In this document: in pieces, positions 45,469 to 55,112 of the stretch
Position numbering within the stretch: position 1 is the first letter of the stretch
How the letters are laid out: every line of letters begins with the position of its first letter
NCBI RefSeq assembly: GCF_003991135.1
Contig: NZ_CP016379.1
Span: 2,108,001-2,172,000, forward strand
Length of the DNA stretch: 64,000 nt
Reading direction: 5' to 3'
Source of the DNA: Anoxybacter fermentans
GTDB taxonomy: Bacteria; Bacillota; Halanaerobiia; DY22613
The notes under the pieces: model-generated
Seen by the model: only the letters and a program-made list of their open reading frames with translations
Databases searched by the model: none
What the model was told of the DNA's origin: nothing
Program-made: the position numbers and the translations under genes

Positions 45469-45956
45469 TCATTTTCCGCCCCCTTCACCTTAAGATACTC
45501 ACCGGCCTTAATAATCGCTTCAACAATTTTTTTATAACCGGTACAGCGGCACAGATTTCCAGAAATTGCTTCACGTACTTCTACTTCGGTAGGAGTTGGA
45601 TTCTGATCCAGAAGGGCTTTAGCCGTCAAAACCATACCTGGAGTACAGAATCCGCATTGAATTGCTCCCACTTCAACAAATGCCTGTTGAATCGGATGTA
45701 AGTCACCATTATTACCTTTAAGCCCCTCTATAGTCAGAATTTCTTTTCCGTTGGCATCTACAGCCAGTACCATACATGAATTCACAGGTTTGCCATCCAT
45801 CAGGACAGTACAGGCGCCACAATCTCCCTCATCACAACCTTTTTTAGTTCCCGTAAGATTAAGTTCCTGGCGAATCATATCAAGGAGAGTCATATTAGCA
45901 GGAACAGATAATTCTATCTTCTCACCATTAATCACAAATTGAATCGGTATCTTCAT
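45465..45956 (-). CDS. xanthine dehydrogenase 2Fe-2S subunit
   Basis: This 163-aa subunit has two iron-sulfur domains: plant-type GCDEGDCGACTV near 40 with NSC near 60, and the helical domain with GFCTPGM near 102 and CRCTGY near 134. Length is typical. It is preceded by GGAGGGAG and followed, overlapping, by the molybdopterin gene. Confidence 0.95.
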   Translation of the reverse strand: MKIPIQFVINGEKIELSVPANMTLLDMIRQELNLTGTKKGCDEGDCGACTVLMDGKPVNSCMVLAVDANGKEILTIEGLKGNNGDLHPIQQAFVEVGAIQCGFCTPGMVLTAKALLDQNPTPTEVEVREAISGNLCRCTGYKKIVEAIIKAGEYLKVKGAENE

Positions 45957-45969
45957 TCCTACTCCCTCC

Positions 45970-46812
45970 TTATACCGATTGGGCTAAAGTAATAGCCCGT
46001 TTTACCAATACTTGAATAACTTCTCTACGATACCAATCTGTCGAACGTTGATCTGTAATAGGTGAAACAGTTTCTTTAACCAACTGGCTTAACCTATTCA
46101 AATTAGCATTATTGATTTCAGTAAACCAATCCAATTCAGTAATAAGCAGCGGTTTTGGCGCTACCGCCCCCAATGCAACTTTTAAATCTGATATTTTACT
46201 ATCATCGTTCAGATAACTGACTGCACAATTAGCTACTGCAATTTCATGAGCTTTCCGTTTTCCTTCCTTAAGAAAGTAACTTTTCATTTGTGCGGAAGGC
46301 ATTGGTATAAAAATCGAAATTACCAGTTCACCCTGCTTTAGTATGGTCTGACCTGGACCAACAAAGAAATCCTTCAATTCCACATACCGTTCTTCATTTC
46401 CCATTCTAATCTTTACCTTTGCATCATAGACCAATAATGCAGGAACCAGATCAGCAGCAGGTGAGGCATTACAAACATTACCCACTACAGTAGCCAGATT
46501 CCTGATCAAAGGAGAACTATGGGCTTTAGCACTTTGGATGAGAGCCGGATATTTCTCTTGTATAACAGAATTTTTGATCAAATCAGCAATTTTTACCAGA
46601 GCACCAATCTCCAGACCTTTTTCATCCAGTGAAAGAAAATTCAACTCCTGAATCTGTTTTAAATTAACTACATTTTTAGGACTAGACTGCCCACGCTTCC
46701 ACTTAACTAACAAATCTGTTCCACCTGCTAACAATTGATAATCTTTTTCCCGAGCCAAAAGATCCAACAATTCTTTAAGTGTAGTAGGTTGAGAAAATTC
46801 AAAATTTTTCAA
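45970..46812 (-). CDS. xanthine dehydrogenase FAD-binding subunit (second set)
   Basis: This 280-aa FAD subunit has LLAGGTDLLVKW near 30 and ATVVGNVCNASPAAD near 107, the FAD-binding pattern. It starts with a TTG at 46812 after GGAGGTG. The order FAD, Fe-S, Mo is the reverse-strand equivalent of other clostridial enzymes. A paralogue of the gene at 223-1092, with about the same length. Confidence 0.9.
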   Translation of the reverse strand: MKNFEFSQPTTLKELLDLLAREKDYQLLAGGTDLLVKWKRGQSSPKNVVNLKQIQELNFLSLDEKGLEIGALVKIADLIKNSVIQEKYPALIQSAKAHSSPLIRNLATVVGNVCNASPAADLVPALLVYDAKVKIRMGNEERYVELKDFFVGPGQTILKQGELVISIFIPMPSAQMKSYFLKEGKRKAHEIAVANCAVSYLNDDSKISDLKVALGAVAPKPLLITELDWFTEINNANLNRLSQLVKETVSPITDQRSTDWYRREVIQVLVKRAITLAQSV

Positions 46813-46975
46813 TTATTTCACCTCCAATTAATTGTCTTTAGACAAATTTAGACAAAATTAAACAAATAACAACATACCCCTCCTTTCCTTATTATTTCCA
46901 GTAATTTTAGGTATTTTATTTATTCTCTGTTTTTAAATTTTTTCCTGCATATTTTTATTTTTTTTAATCATTAAT

Positions 46976-47005
46976 ATAAAAAACCCGTCTTTTCAGACGG
47001 GATTA
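46976..47005 (-). terminator. terminator of hflC
   Basis: CCCGTCT pairs with AGACGGG around a 4-base loop; the minus strand continues with six T. Confidence 0.92.
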
Positions 47006-47039
47006 ATTTTGATCCTGATACAACTGTGCACTTTCAATT

Positions 47040-47903
47040 TTATTTATTTTCATAAATATTTTCTAAATATTTAAGAAAATCCGAGTTATTATCTAAAATA
47101 ATAGTTGTATCTTTATCTAAAGCTTTTTCGTAGGTTTCAAGGGTTTTTAGGAACTGATAAAATTCAGGATCTTTATTGTATGCCTCAGCATAAATTTGAA
47201 GCGCTTCTGCATCTCCTTCTCCCCTAATTTCCTGAGCCCGCTGCTGGGCTTCAGCAAGAATAATCTGCTGTTCTTTGTCAGCTTCAGAAATGATACGGTT
47301 AGCTTCTTCTTCCCCTTCAGCCCGATAACGATTGGCTTCCTGCTGACGGCTGGCCTTCATTCTGGCATAAACGGAGGATGCGTTTTCTGGCGGCAGGTCT
47401 GCCCTTTTAATCCGCACATCTACTATCTCAATTCCCAAACTGGCAGCTTTCAAATTACTCTCCTGTGTAACAACTTCCATAATCTGCTGACGTTTCGGTG
47501 AGATAATCTCATCTAAGGTATATTTACCCAACTGAGCCCGCATCTCTGAATAAATGATATCATCCAACTTGGCTTGAACGGCATTAATAGCACCAGCTGT
47601 CTGATAAAAGAGGAGAGGATCTTTAATTCGCCAGCGGGCATAATTATCAACCACCAGGTTTTTCCCATCACGGGTATAAATAACTTCTGGGTCAACATCA
47701 TATTCCAAAAGTCGCTTTTCAAAAATTCGTACCTGCTGGATAAAAGGAATCTTCCACTTTAAACCAGGTGTGGTAATAGTGCGAATAGGCTTACCTAATT
47801 GGGTAATAACTGCCTGTTCGGTTTCATCTAAAATGAAGATACAGGTATTGGCAATAAAAATAAACAGCACAAAAAAGAGTAGGGTCAATGTAATTTTACG
47901 CAT
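47040..47903 (-). CDS. hflC: HflC-like membrane protein (SPFH family)
   Basis: This 287-aa protein has an N-terminal membrane helix (LTLLFFVLFIFIANTCIFIL) and an SPFH/band 7 domain (about 25-200), then a Glu/Ala-rich coiled coil. HflC and HflK form a cage that controls the FtsH protease. The start overlaps the hflK stop as TAATG. No ftsH is adjacent. Confidence 0.9.
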   Translation of the reverse strand: MRKITLTLLFFVLFIFIANTCIFILDETEQAVITQLGKPIRTITTPGLKWKIPFIQQVRIFEKRLLEYDVDPEVIYTRDGKNLVVDNYARWRIKDPLLFYQTAGAINAVQAKLDDIIYSEMRAQLGKYTLDEIISPKRQQIMEVVTQESNLKAASLGIEIVDVRIKRADLPPENASSVYARMKASRQQEANRYRAEGEEEANRIISEADKEQQIILAEAQQRAQEIRGEGDAEALQIYAEAYNKDPEFYQFLKTLETYEKALDKDTTIILDNNSDFLKYLENIYENK

Positions 47904-48946
47904 TATTTTTCTCCTCCTTTCTCCTGATTGAGGTTGAGGAGTTTTAAGACTCCAGCACTATCTTCTGGAATAATAATTTTATTTAATCCTGGCAGGACTT
48001 TTTCCATAGTTTCTAAATACAATCTAATTCGGGTTACATCTTCCCCCATCTTATAGCGGGTTAAAATCTGCTCAAATCTGGCCACATCACCTTTTGCCTG
48101 AGCAATCCGGGCAGCTTTATAGGCTTCAGCTTCATTAATAATTTTGGCTGCTTCTCCCCGGGCTTTAGGAATAATTTGATTTTTATAAGCTAATGCTTCA
48201 TTAATCTTCTTTTGTTTATCCTCTTTTGCACTGGCTACATCACGGTAAGCCTCCTCCACCTCAGGTGGAACACTTACATCCTGTAAAAGAAAACCTACAA
48301 CCATAATCCCGGTCTCATATTTATCCAGAATTTCCTGTAAAAGTTGACGGGTTTTAGCCTGAATTGCTGCCTTTTCAGAAGTTAAAATATCATTGATAGT
48401 GTTTAGACCTACAATCTGGCGTAAAGCAGCCTCAGCAGCATCTTTAACTGTATTTTCTGGATTCTGAACCTTAAAGATAAAATCAGCAGCATTTTTGATT
48501 TTATACAGTACTGTTGCTTCAACAGATACAATTGAGAGATCTCCTGTCAGCATTAGTGCTTCTTCTGGCATATCCTGATACCTGGCATCAGGTGCTGGCT
48601 TAATAGTACGGTATCCAATCTCAACCCGACGCACATCAGTAACATTAACAATATTAACACTTTCAAAGGGATAGGGCAGATGATAGTGTAAACCTGGCCC
48701 CGTTATGGACAAAAACTTACCGAACCGGGTAACTACTCCTACTTCTTTGGGCTCAACAGTATAAAAACCGGTAATCATATACATTACCAACAGTACCAAT
48801 AAGATCAATCCCAGGGGTATTTTATATAACAGACTATAGTTAAATCCTTTCTTGACTGTGGAATTGTTTCCACTACTACTTTTAACACCTACCTCAACAG
48901 ATTGCTCTTTATTTTTACCAAACAATTCATCAAAAAAATCGCTCAT
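47903..48946 (-). CDS. hflK: HflK-like membrane protein (SPFH family)
   Basis: This 347-aa protein has a short cytoplasmic start, a membrane helix near 42-62 (IPLGLILLVLLVMYMITGFY) and an SPFH domain with GPGLHYHLPYPFESVNIVNV near 83 followed by a coiled coil. It is the partner of HflC. Ribosome site GGAGGTGG precedes the ATG at 48946. Confidence 0.9.
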   Translation of the reverse strand: MSDFFDELFGKNKEQSVEVGVKSSSGNNSTVKKGFNYSLLYKIPLGLILLVLLVMYMITGFYTVEPKEVGVVTRFGKFLSITGPGLHYHLPYPFESVNIVNVTDVRRVEIGYRTIKPAPDARYQDMPEEALMLTGDLSIVSVEATVLYKIKNAADFIFKVQNPENTVKDAAEAALRQIVGLNTINDILTSEKAAIQAKTRQLLQEILDKYETGIMVVGFLLQDVSVPPEVEEAYRDVASAKEDKQKKINEALAYKNQIIPKARGEAAKIINEAEAYKAARIAQAKGDVARFEQILTRYKMGEDVTRIRLYLETMEKVLPGLNKIIIPEDSAGVLKLLNLNQEKGGEK

Positions 48947-49009
48947 TATTCCACCTCCATATTCAAGAATTTTAATTCAATTTTGTTGAACAATTCTAAA
49001 TGAGTAAAA

Positions 49010-49045
49010 CGGGTTGAAAACATTAAATTCCAACCCGTTTATCTA
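49010..49045 (-). terminator. terminator of leuS
   Basis: On the minus strand AAACGGGTTG pairs with CAACCCGTTT through a 12-base loop, followed by TTACT. It is adjacent to the leuS stop; the T-run is modest. Confidence 0.75.
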
Positions 49046-49047
49046 TT

Positions 49048-51483
49048 TTAACCCTTCACTACAATATTTACAATCTTCTTCGGTACATAAATCTCCTTAA
49101 CTATAGTCTTACCTTCAATATGCTTCTGCACATTGGAGAGTTCTTTTGCTTTAGTAAGGATTTCTTCTTTTGATGCATTAACATCAATTACCAATGTATC
49201 ACGTACTTTACCATTAACCTGTATAGGGAGCTCCATCTCCTGTGTAACCAGCATCTCTGGATCGTATTCCGGCCATTTTTCAGTAAAGATACTTTCATTA
49301 TGACCCAGAATTTCCCACAATTCCTCACTTAAATGTGGAGTAAACGGTGCTAAGAGCAATACTAAAGTCTCTATAGAAGCCCGGTCAACACCAGTTTCCC
49401 TTTGTTTGCTTAAGAAATTAACATAGGACATGAAAGCACTTACAGCGGTATTCAACTTCATCTCTTCGATTCTCTCAGTTACATCTTTGATCAAACCGTG
49501 ACGGGCACGTTCTAACTCTTTAGTAGGTTCAATAAATTTACCTTCTTCCACAATCTCAGTGATTAGATTCCAGGTCCGGTTTAAGAAACGGGCTACACCT
49601 TCAAATCCCTGGTCACTCCACTCTACATCCACTTCAGGTGGACCAATAAAGAGTTCATAGAGGCGGATAGCGTCACGACCGTATTTTTCTATCAGTTCAT
49701 CAGGGCTTACCACATTACCCTTAGATTTACTCATCTTGGCACCATCTTTATAGATCATACCCTGATTGAAGAGACGTTTAAATGGTTCTTTAAAATCTAC
49801 TACACCGATATCATAAAGGAATTTGGTAAAGAAACGTGCATAAAGTAGATGCAGAATTGCATGTTCCACACCACCTACATAAAGGTCAACCGGCATCCAC
49901 TTTTTCATTGCTTTTTTACTAAACGGCTCCTCGGTATTGTGAGGATCAGGATAACGCAGGAAGTACCAGGAAGATCCAGCCCATTGAGGCATGGTATCAG
50001 TTTCACGTTTAGCAGGCCCACCACATTCAGGACAGGTGGTATTAACCCATTCTTCAATGGCAGCTAATGGTGATTCACCTGTACCAGTTGGTTCATAACT
50101 TTCTACATCAGGTAAACGAACGGGTAATTCTTCCTCAGGAACAGCAACCATTCCACACTTCTCACAGTGAATAATAGGAATCGGTTCCCCCCAATACCGT
50201 TGACGGGAGAAAACCCAGTCACGTAACTTATAGTTTACTGTAGCTTTACCAATCCCTCTGTCAGCAAGATATTGGGTGACTTTCTTTTTACCCTCTTCCC
50301 AATCAAGTCCTGTAAACTCACCGGAATTAACCATCTTACCTGGCCCGGTATATGCTTCTTTCAAATCTTCAGCTTCGAAAGTTTCCCCATCAGGACGGAT
50401 AACAACTTTAATAGGTAGGCCAAACTCTTTTGCAAATTCAAAATCCCGCTGATCATGAGCCGGAACAGCCATAATTGCACCAGTTCCATAATCCATCAAT
50501 ACATAGTCAGAAATCCAGATGGGCAATTTCTCACCATTGATAGGATTAATTGCATAAGCACCGGTGAAAACGCCGGTCTTTTTCTTATCTTCAATCATAC
50601 GCTCAACATTAGACTTTTTCAAAGTCTCATCCACATATTTCTCTACTGAAGTTTTTTGCTCAGGAGTGGTGATTTTTTCTACCACTGGATGTTCAGGAGC
50701 AAGAACCATATAGGTAGCACCAAAAAGGGTATCAGGACGGGTGGTAAAAACAGTAATAGTTTCATCATGCCCATCAACTTTGAAAGTAATTTCAGCACCT
50801 TCACTCCGACCAATCCAGTTGGTCTGCATCTTTTTAACTTTCTCAGGCCAATCAAGATCTTTTAAATCATCCAGCAACCGCTGAGCATATGCTGTAATCT
50901 TCAACATCCACTGTTTCAAATTTTTCTTGGTAATCTCAGCACCACAGCGTTCACAGCAACCATTTACAACCTCTTCATTGGCAAGGCCAGTCTTACATTC
51001 GGGGCACCAATTAATAGGCATTTCTTTACGATATGCTAATCCTTTTTTAAACATCTGGACAAAAATCCACTGGGTCCATTTGTAATATTCAGGATCAGTA
51101 GTATTAATTTCCCTTGACCAGTCATACATGGCACCAATATCCTTAAGCTGGCGCTTGAAATTCTCTATATTAGTTTTAACTGCTTTAGCTGGGTGAATCT
51201 TATTCTGAATAGCATAGTTCTCAGCAGGAAGACCAAAAGCGTCCCATCCCATTGGGTGTAAAACATTATATCCCTGTAAAGTCTTATAACGACTCCAGAC
51301 ATCACTTAATACATATCCGCGCCAGTGACCTACATGGAGCCCGGAACCTGAAGGATATGGAAACATATCAAGACAATAATACTTGGGCCTGGGATCATCA
51401 TCATTGGCCTGGTGCATTTTTTTTTCTTCCCAATACTTTTGCCATTTGGGTTCAATTTCCTGTGGATTATACTTACGTGCCAT
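49048..51483 (-). CDS. leuS: leucyl-tRNA synthetase
   Basis: This 811-aa class I synthetase charges tRNA-Leu. It shows the HIGH-equivalent [16 protein letters not shown] near 49, the editing domain ([20 protein letters not shown] near 250) and KMSKSKGN near 570. I chose the ATG at 51483, which lies 9 bases after AGGAGG; the ATG nine bases earlier abuts the ribosome site. It has a T-box leader and a consensus promoter. Length is normal. Confidence 0.97.
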   Translation of the reverse strand: MARKYNPQEIEPKWQKYWEEKKMHQANDDDPRPKYYCLDMFPYPSGSGLHVGHWRGYVLSDVWSRYKTLQGYNVLHPMGWDAFGLPAENYAIQNKIHPAKAVKTNIENFKRQLKDIGAMYDWSREINTTDPEYYKWTQWIFVQMFKKGLAYRKEMPINWCPECKTGLANEEVVNGCCERCGAEITKKNLKQWMLKITAYAQRLLDDLKDLDWPEKVKKMQTNWIGRSEGAEITFKVDGHDETITVFTTRPDTLFGATYMVLAPEHPVVEKITTPEQKTSVEKYVDETLKKSNVERMIEDKKKTGVFTGAYAINPINGEKLPIWISDYVLMDYGTGAIMAVPAHDQRDFEFAKEFGLPIKVVIRPDGETFEAEDLKEAYTGPGKMVNSGEFTGLDWEEGKKKVTQYLADRGIGKATVNYKLRDWVFSRQRYWGEPIPIIHCEKCGMVAVPEEELPVRLPDVESYEPTGTGESPLAAIEEWVNTTCPECGGPAKRETDTMPQWAGSSWYFLRYPDPHNTEEPFSKKAMKKWMPVDLYVGGVEHAILHLLYARFFTKFLYDIGVVDFKEPFKRLFNQGMIYKDGAKMSKSKGNVVSPDELIEKYGRDAIRLYELFIGPPEVDVEWSDQGFEGVARFLNRTWNLITEIVEEGKFIEPTKELERARHGLIKDVTERIEEMKLNTAVSAFMSYVNFLSKQRETGVDRASIETLVLLLAPFTPHLSEELWEILGHNESIFTEKWPEYDPEMLVTQEMELPIQVNGKVRDTLVIDVNASKEEILTKAKELSNVQKHIEGKTIVKEIYVPKKIVNIVVKG

Positions 51484-51527
51484 TTTACTCATCCTCCTTT
51501 AATACCGTTTAAATTTTAAAAACTGTA

Positions 51528-51804
51528 AAAAATAAAAGTCTTTCATCTCTCAAGAGACGAAAGACTTTGCTTCCGCGGTACCACTCTTGTTGGCAGATTA
51601 ACCTTCTGCCCACTCATGGCTGTAAATACACAGCTCCAGGATAACGGCCTGTAACCGTTCAGAGCTACTTATTTCACTCTGACAGCTCCAGGGCGAGTTC
51701 GCCAATTCAGAAGGCTGCCTTGCACCACCCGGCAGCTCTCTGTACTTCTGAGGATTGACTACTACTCCCCTTCACAGCCTTTTCACTTAATTGATTTTTC
51801 TCAC
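51528..51804 (-). promoter_or_regulatory. T-box riboswitch leader of leuS
   Basis: On the minus strand the T-box AGAGTGGTACCGCGG lies at about 51570-51586, followed by a terminator AGTCTTTCGTCTCT/AGAGATGAAAGACT with a T-run (to about 51530). Upstream stem I sequence includes GAACTCGCC, in which CTC could be a leucine specifier. This last point is a guess. Confidence 0.92.
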
Positions 51805-51833
51805 ATTATAACAGACTTCAAAGTCCTCGTCAA
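51805..51833 (-). promoter_or_regulatory. promoter of leuS
   Basis: Minus strand TTGACG (51828-51833), 17-bp spacer, TATAAT (51805-51810) with a TGT extension. Strong promoter just before the T-box leader. Confidence 0.9.
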
Positions 51834-51873
51834 GTATTACCAGGCAAAAAATTTCTTTATGGAATTTAAATAT

Positions 51874-52094
51874 GATTAAACTGCAAAAAGCTAATTTTGA
51901 GCGACATAGAAATTTTTCGCTAAACCATCTTAGCGAGATTTCCGACGAAATAAGGCCTCATTACAGGAGGTAATGAGCTAATCAAGGGCCAGGAGGGCCC
52001 TTTGATTAGGAAGCTTTATTTCGGCGGAAATCGAGCTTTAGATGGTTCGAAAAATTTCTCAAGGAGCGAAAAATTAGCTTTTTGCAGTTTAACC
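51874..52094 (-). repeat. palindromic element copy G (221-bp family)
   Basis: A full-length 221-bp reverse copy flanked by the direct repeat AAATAT (51868-51873 and 52095-52100). The right flank touches the stop codon of the metallophosphoesterase gene. Both apical hairpins are intact; the second is CTCATTAC paired with GTAATGAG. Confidence 0.93.
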
Positions 52095-52099
52095 AAATA

Positions 52100-53314
52100 T
52101 TACTCTTCAGGCAGAATATTCTCAATCTCACACTTATCAATAATCTTAAAGTTTTCATTTAAAGTCACATAATCATCTGCTTCTTCATGGGTCTGTACAA
52201 CCTCCACATAGAGTTTCTCTTCAGTCACCCGTACTCTGGTATATTGAAGAACTGCATCTTCAATGCAAACACTATCTTTTAATCGCGGTTCATATTCCCA
52301 TATATAGTCAAAAGGTGCACCACCACAACCAGTAACAATATAATTTCGACCACCGCTTAAAACCCGCTCATAAATATGATTATGCCCACTTAAGACCAAA
52401 TCTACACCGTATTTATCGAAAATGGGAATCCACTCTTTTTGTAACTGAGGATAACGGCTATCTTGATGGGATGAAAATACAGGATGATGAAAAACAGCAA
52501 TAATCCATTTGGCATCTTTATGTGCTTCTAAATCCTTGATTATCCACTCAGCCTGTTTTTCAACTGCATTGGGCACATTTTCATTCACATACTTGTCCAT
52601 AATATTGGAATCCAATACGATAAAGTGTACACCTGCATAGTCAAAAGAATACCATTCACTATTGTTTTGACCACCACCGGTCCGGGGTAAAGCCAGGCTA
52701 TTATAGTAATTATCAGAATTATATTCATGATTTCCAATAGCTGAATAATAGGGCATTGAGGCACCTAACTCCTTAATGGCTTTGGAAAAATCCAGCCATT
52801 CATCATTTTCTTTACCATTAGTTACCAGATCACCTACATGAATAACAAACCGGGGATTTGTCTCATCCCGGGCCATCTTATCTGCCAGAAGTTTGTGCTT
52901 ATCCTGATGAGTTCTGGTATCACCATAGGCCAGAAAAGTAAATTCAATAGGTTTTTCTGGAGCGGTGAAAAAGGAATATACTTTAGTAGCAGGTTGACCA
53001 TTAACCATAACCTGATAAACATATTGAGTATTGGGCTTAAGACCTTTTAACGAAATTCTAAAGAGAGTACCATGAAAAGTCTCACTCTTACCGCTCCATC
53101 CTTTTTTAGCATCATATTCATCCTTGCTGGCATACCTGACATATGTATCCACTTCTTCAACAGTCTTAAAAACCACTTCAATTCCATCAGTAGTTACATT
53201 CCCAAGACGGGGATACCAATTAAAGATAGACTCTGCGTAAAGAAAACCAGAGCCTATAACCAGAGTTATAACAATGGCTATAAATGATGTTATTAATAAT
53301 CTACGTTTCAACAT
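52100..53314 (-). CDS. exported metallophosphoesterase with purple acid phosphatase-type N-terminal domain
   Basis: This 404-aa protein has a signal peptide or anchor (1-27), a fibronectin-like N-domain (about 35-115) and a calcineurin-like phosphoesterase core. Metal motifs are AYGDTR near 128, GDLVTNG near 161, IGNHEY near 192, FHHPVF near 273 and SGHNHIYE near 307. The substrate may be phosphate esters outside the cell. It stands alone with a promoter region ahead and element G touching its 3' end. Confidence 0.9.
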   Translation of the reverse strand: MLKRRLLITSFIAIVITLVIGSGFLYAESIFNWYPRLGNVTTDGIEVVFKTVEEVDTYVRYASKDEYDAKKGWSGKSETFHGTLFRISLKGLKPNTQYVYQVMVNGQPATKVYSFFTAPEKPIEFTFLAYGDTRTHQDKHKLLADKMARDETNPRFVIHVGDLVTNGKENDEWLDFSKAIKELGASMPYYSAIGNHEYNSDNYYNSLALPRTGGGQNNSEWYSFDYAGVHFIVLDSNIMDKYVNENVPNAVEKQAEWIIKDLEAHKDAKWIIAVFHHPVFSSHQDSRYPQLQKEWIPIFDKYGVDLVLSGHNHIYERVLSGGRNYIVTGCGGAPFDYIWEYEPRLKDSVCIEDAVLQYTRVRVTEEKLYVEVVQTHEEADDYVTLNENFKIIDKCEIENILPEE

Positions 53315-53434
53315 ACACTACCTCCTTATGAACTCAAATTGTTATATCTTTTTAAATTCGGTGAAAATCATAAATTCCCTTCTTTTCTTAAAAAATACTT
53401 TTCCTTATCACAATCTTTCCTTCACATAATCTAT

Positions 53435-53573
53435 AATTTTACTGTAAAAAGCTAATTTTTCATTTTAAAAGAAATTTTTCGAACCATCGAAATGGGTCTT
53501 CCTGGCCCTTTATTAGCTCATCACAGTCTGTGATGAGGCCTTATTTCTCCTTCCATCTCACTAAGATGGTTTA
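53435..53573 (+). repeat. palindromic element copy H (221-bp family), truncated
   Basis: Forward copy keeping the left end AATTTTACTGT, part of the left arm, hairpin 2 (CTCATCAC AGTCT GTGATGAG) and the start of the right arm, up to GATGGTTTAG. The right terminus is lost. Sequence from there to 53813 has no recognised feature. Confidence 0.8.
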
Positions 53574-53813
53574 GATTACTCTTTTTTTTGTTAATATTTT
53601 CATATCACCCATTATTTTTTAACTTCCTTATAAAATATCTTCTTTTAGCTTCTTCCGTGAATATTCAAAATATGGAAGTATATAAACATATTGAAAAACT
53701 GTTTTTAACCGAATTTTCTTTGCCAAATCTTCATTACAAGTTCCATCTTTAAAAAATTGATGTTTCAATAAAGGAGGGGCTAAACAATTGGTACATATCC
53801 ATTTTTTATTAAC

Positions 53814-54734
53814 TCAAAATTGAGTAATAACCATACTGTTTTTATCCTTTTTTACCGCTTTTAATATCCATGAAATAGTTGATCCTCTTTCATATCCTAC
53901 TTCATATCCCAACCTTTCAAGATTGCTAATAGCATCTTCTATATTTGTAAAATACTCATCTTCAAATTCTTCCAACATATCAGTTCTATCTTCATTGATA
54001 AATCTCTCAATCAATTTATTTTTTTGTTCATCATTTTCAAACATAAAATCACCTATCACTATACATCCCTGAGGTCTTAATACACGATCCATTTCTACAA
54101 AAGCTATCTCTTTTTCCTCAGGTGTTAAATGATGAAAAGCAAAGGTTGAAAGAATTCGATCAAAAGAATTATCTGAAAAGGGAATATCACAAAAACTTCC
54201 TTTAGTGAGTTGTACAGAAAGCTTTTTTTCTCTGACCTTTTCCATCATCTTTTCTGAAATATCTATTCCAAATATTTTAAGTCCTTCAGGCATCCTCTCA
54301 GTAAGTAAGCCAGTTCCTATCCCAATCTCTAAAACTTTCATTCCCTGTTTGAAATCAGCTAATTCTATTACTCTATCAAGAATCTCAAAATAATTTTCGC
54401 GAATATAATCATTAATATTAGAACGAACCATCTCATCATAATTTTCTGCCTGAGAATCATGGCATCCCCTTGATTCAAATGCAAATGCCGGTATTGAAGA
54501 AATCATTTTCTCCCAATTTACTTCACCGGAACTTTTAATTTCCTTCCACCGAAATATAATATACCCATTAGCAATAGCTACCCATTGACCAACTTCTATC
54601 TTAATCTTTTTTTGCATCATAATTGACGAACTTTTAAACTTCCCCGTATCTCCATCCAATAAACGAACTTTATAAAAGTGATCACCCAAAATTTCAACAA
54701 CTTGACCAGGTCGACATTTTTGTATTTTACTCAT
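53814..54734 (-). CDS. class I SAM methyltransferase with N-terminal OB-like domain
   Basis: This 306-aa protein has a C-terminal Rossmann methyltransferase with motif I KVLEIGIGTGLLTERM near 134, FGIDISEKMM, and LSTFAFHHLTPEE. The N-terminal 65 residues (GQVVEILGDHFYKVRLLDG, VGQWVAIANGYIIFRW) look like an OB-fold of the IF-1 type, possibly nucleic-acid-binding. Such a fusion is uncommon. The target is unknown; RNA or ribosome-associated methylation is one inference. It is monocistronic. Confidence 0.78.
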   Translation of the reverse strand: MSKIQKCRPGQVVEILGDHFYKVRLLDGDTGKFKSSSIMMQKKIKIEVGQWVAIANGYIIFRWKEIKSSGEVNWEKMISSIPAFAFESRGCHDSQAENYDEMVRSNINDYIRENYFEILDRVIELADFKQGMKVLEIGIGTGLLTERMPEGLKIFGIDISEKMMEKVREKKLSVQLTKGSFCDIPFSDNSFDRILSTFAFHHLTPEEKEIAFVEMDRVLRPQGCIVIGDFMFENDEQKNKLIERFINEDRTDMLEEFEDEYFTNIEDAISNLERLGYEVGYERGSTISWILKAVKKDKNSMVITQF

Positions 54735-54769
54735 ATTTACCTCTCCCTTTTCTAAATATTATTAAAATT

Positions 54770-55112
54770 AAGGGAATTTCAGAATTAGTAAAACCATCAA
54801 CTATTTTCAATATATTGTGTTAATATCCTCTTAATATACACAATATGTTGACTTGTAATGTTCAAAAATTTAATCATGATTATACTGCAAAAAGCTAATT
54901 TTGAGCGACATAGAAATGTTTCGCTAAATCTTTGCGAGATTTCCGACGAAATAAGGCCTCATCACGGGAGGTGATGAGCTAATCAAGGGCCAGAAGGGTC
55001 CTTTGATTAGGAAGCCTTATTTCGGCGAAAACTGAGCTTTAAATGGTTCAAAAAATTTTTCAAGAAGCGAAAAATTGGCTTTTTACAGTTTAACCAATTA
55101 TGAAATTCCCTT
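54770..55112 (+). repeat. 119-bp repeat copy M2a, interrupted by palindromic element I
   Basis: The left part (54770-54877) starts AAGGGAATTTC and the right part (55096-55112) ends GAAATTCCCTT. Uninterrupted copies M2b and M2c show the parts are one sequence. Outer flanks AAAATT (54764-54769 and 55113-55118) form a 6-bp direct repeat. Confidence 0.85.
54878..55095 (-). repeat. palindromic element copy I (221-bp family), inserted in another repeat
   Basis: A 218-bp reverse copy, from GATTATACTGC to ACAGTTTAACC. It splits repeat M2a and is flanked by AATCAT (54872-54877) and AATTAT (55096-55101), a 6-bp target duplication with one substitution. This gives direct insertion evidence. Confidence 0.93.

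Noticed and set aside
12874-55095. The repeats as a CRISPR array or as riboswitches
   Set aside because: They are scattered, unevenly spaced and in both orientations, with target duplications; they are not a direct-repeat array or a fixed leader.
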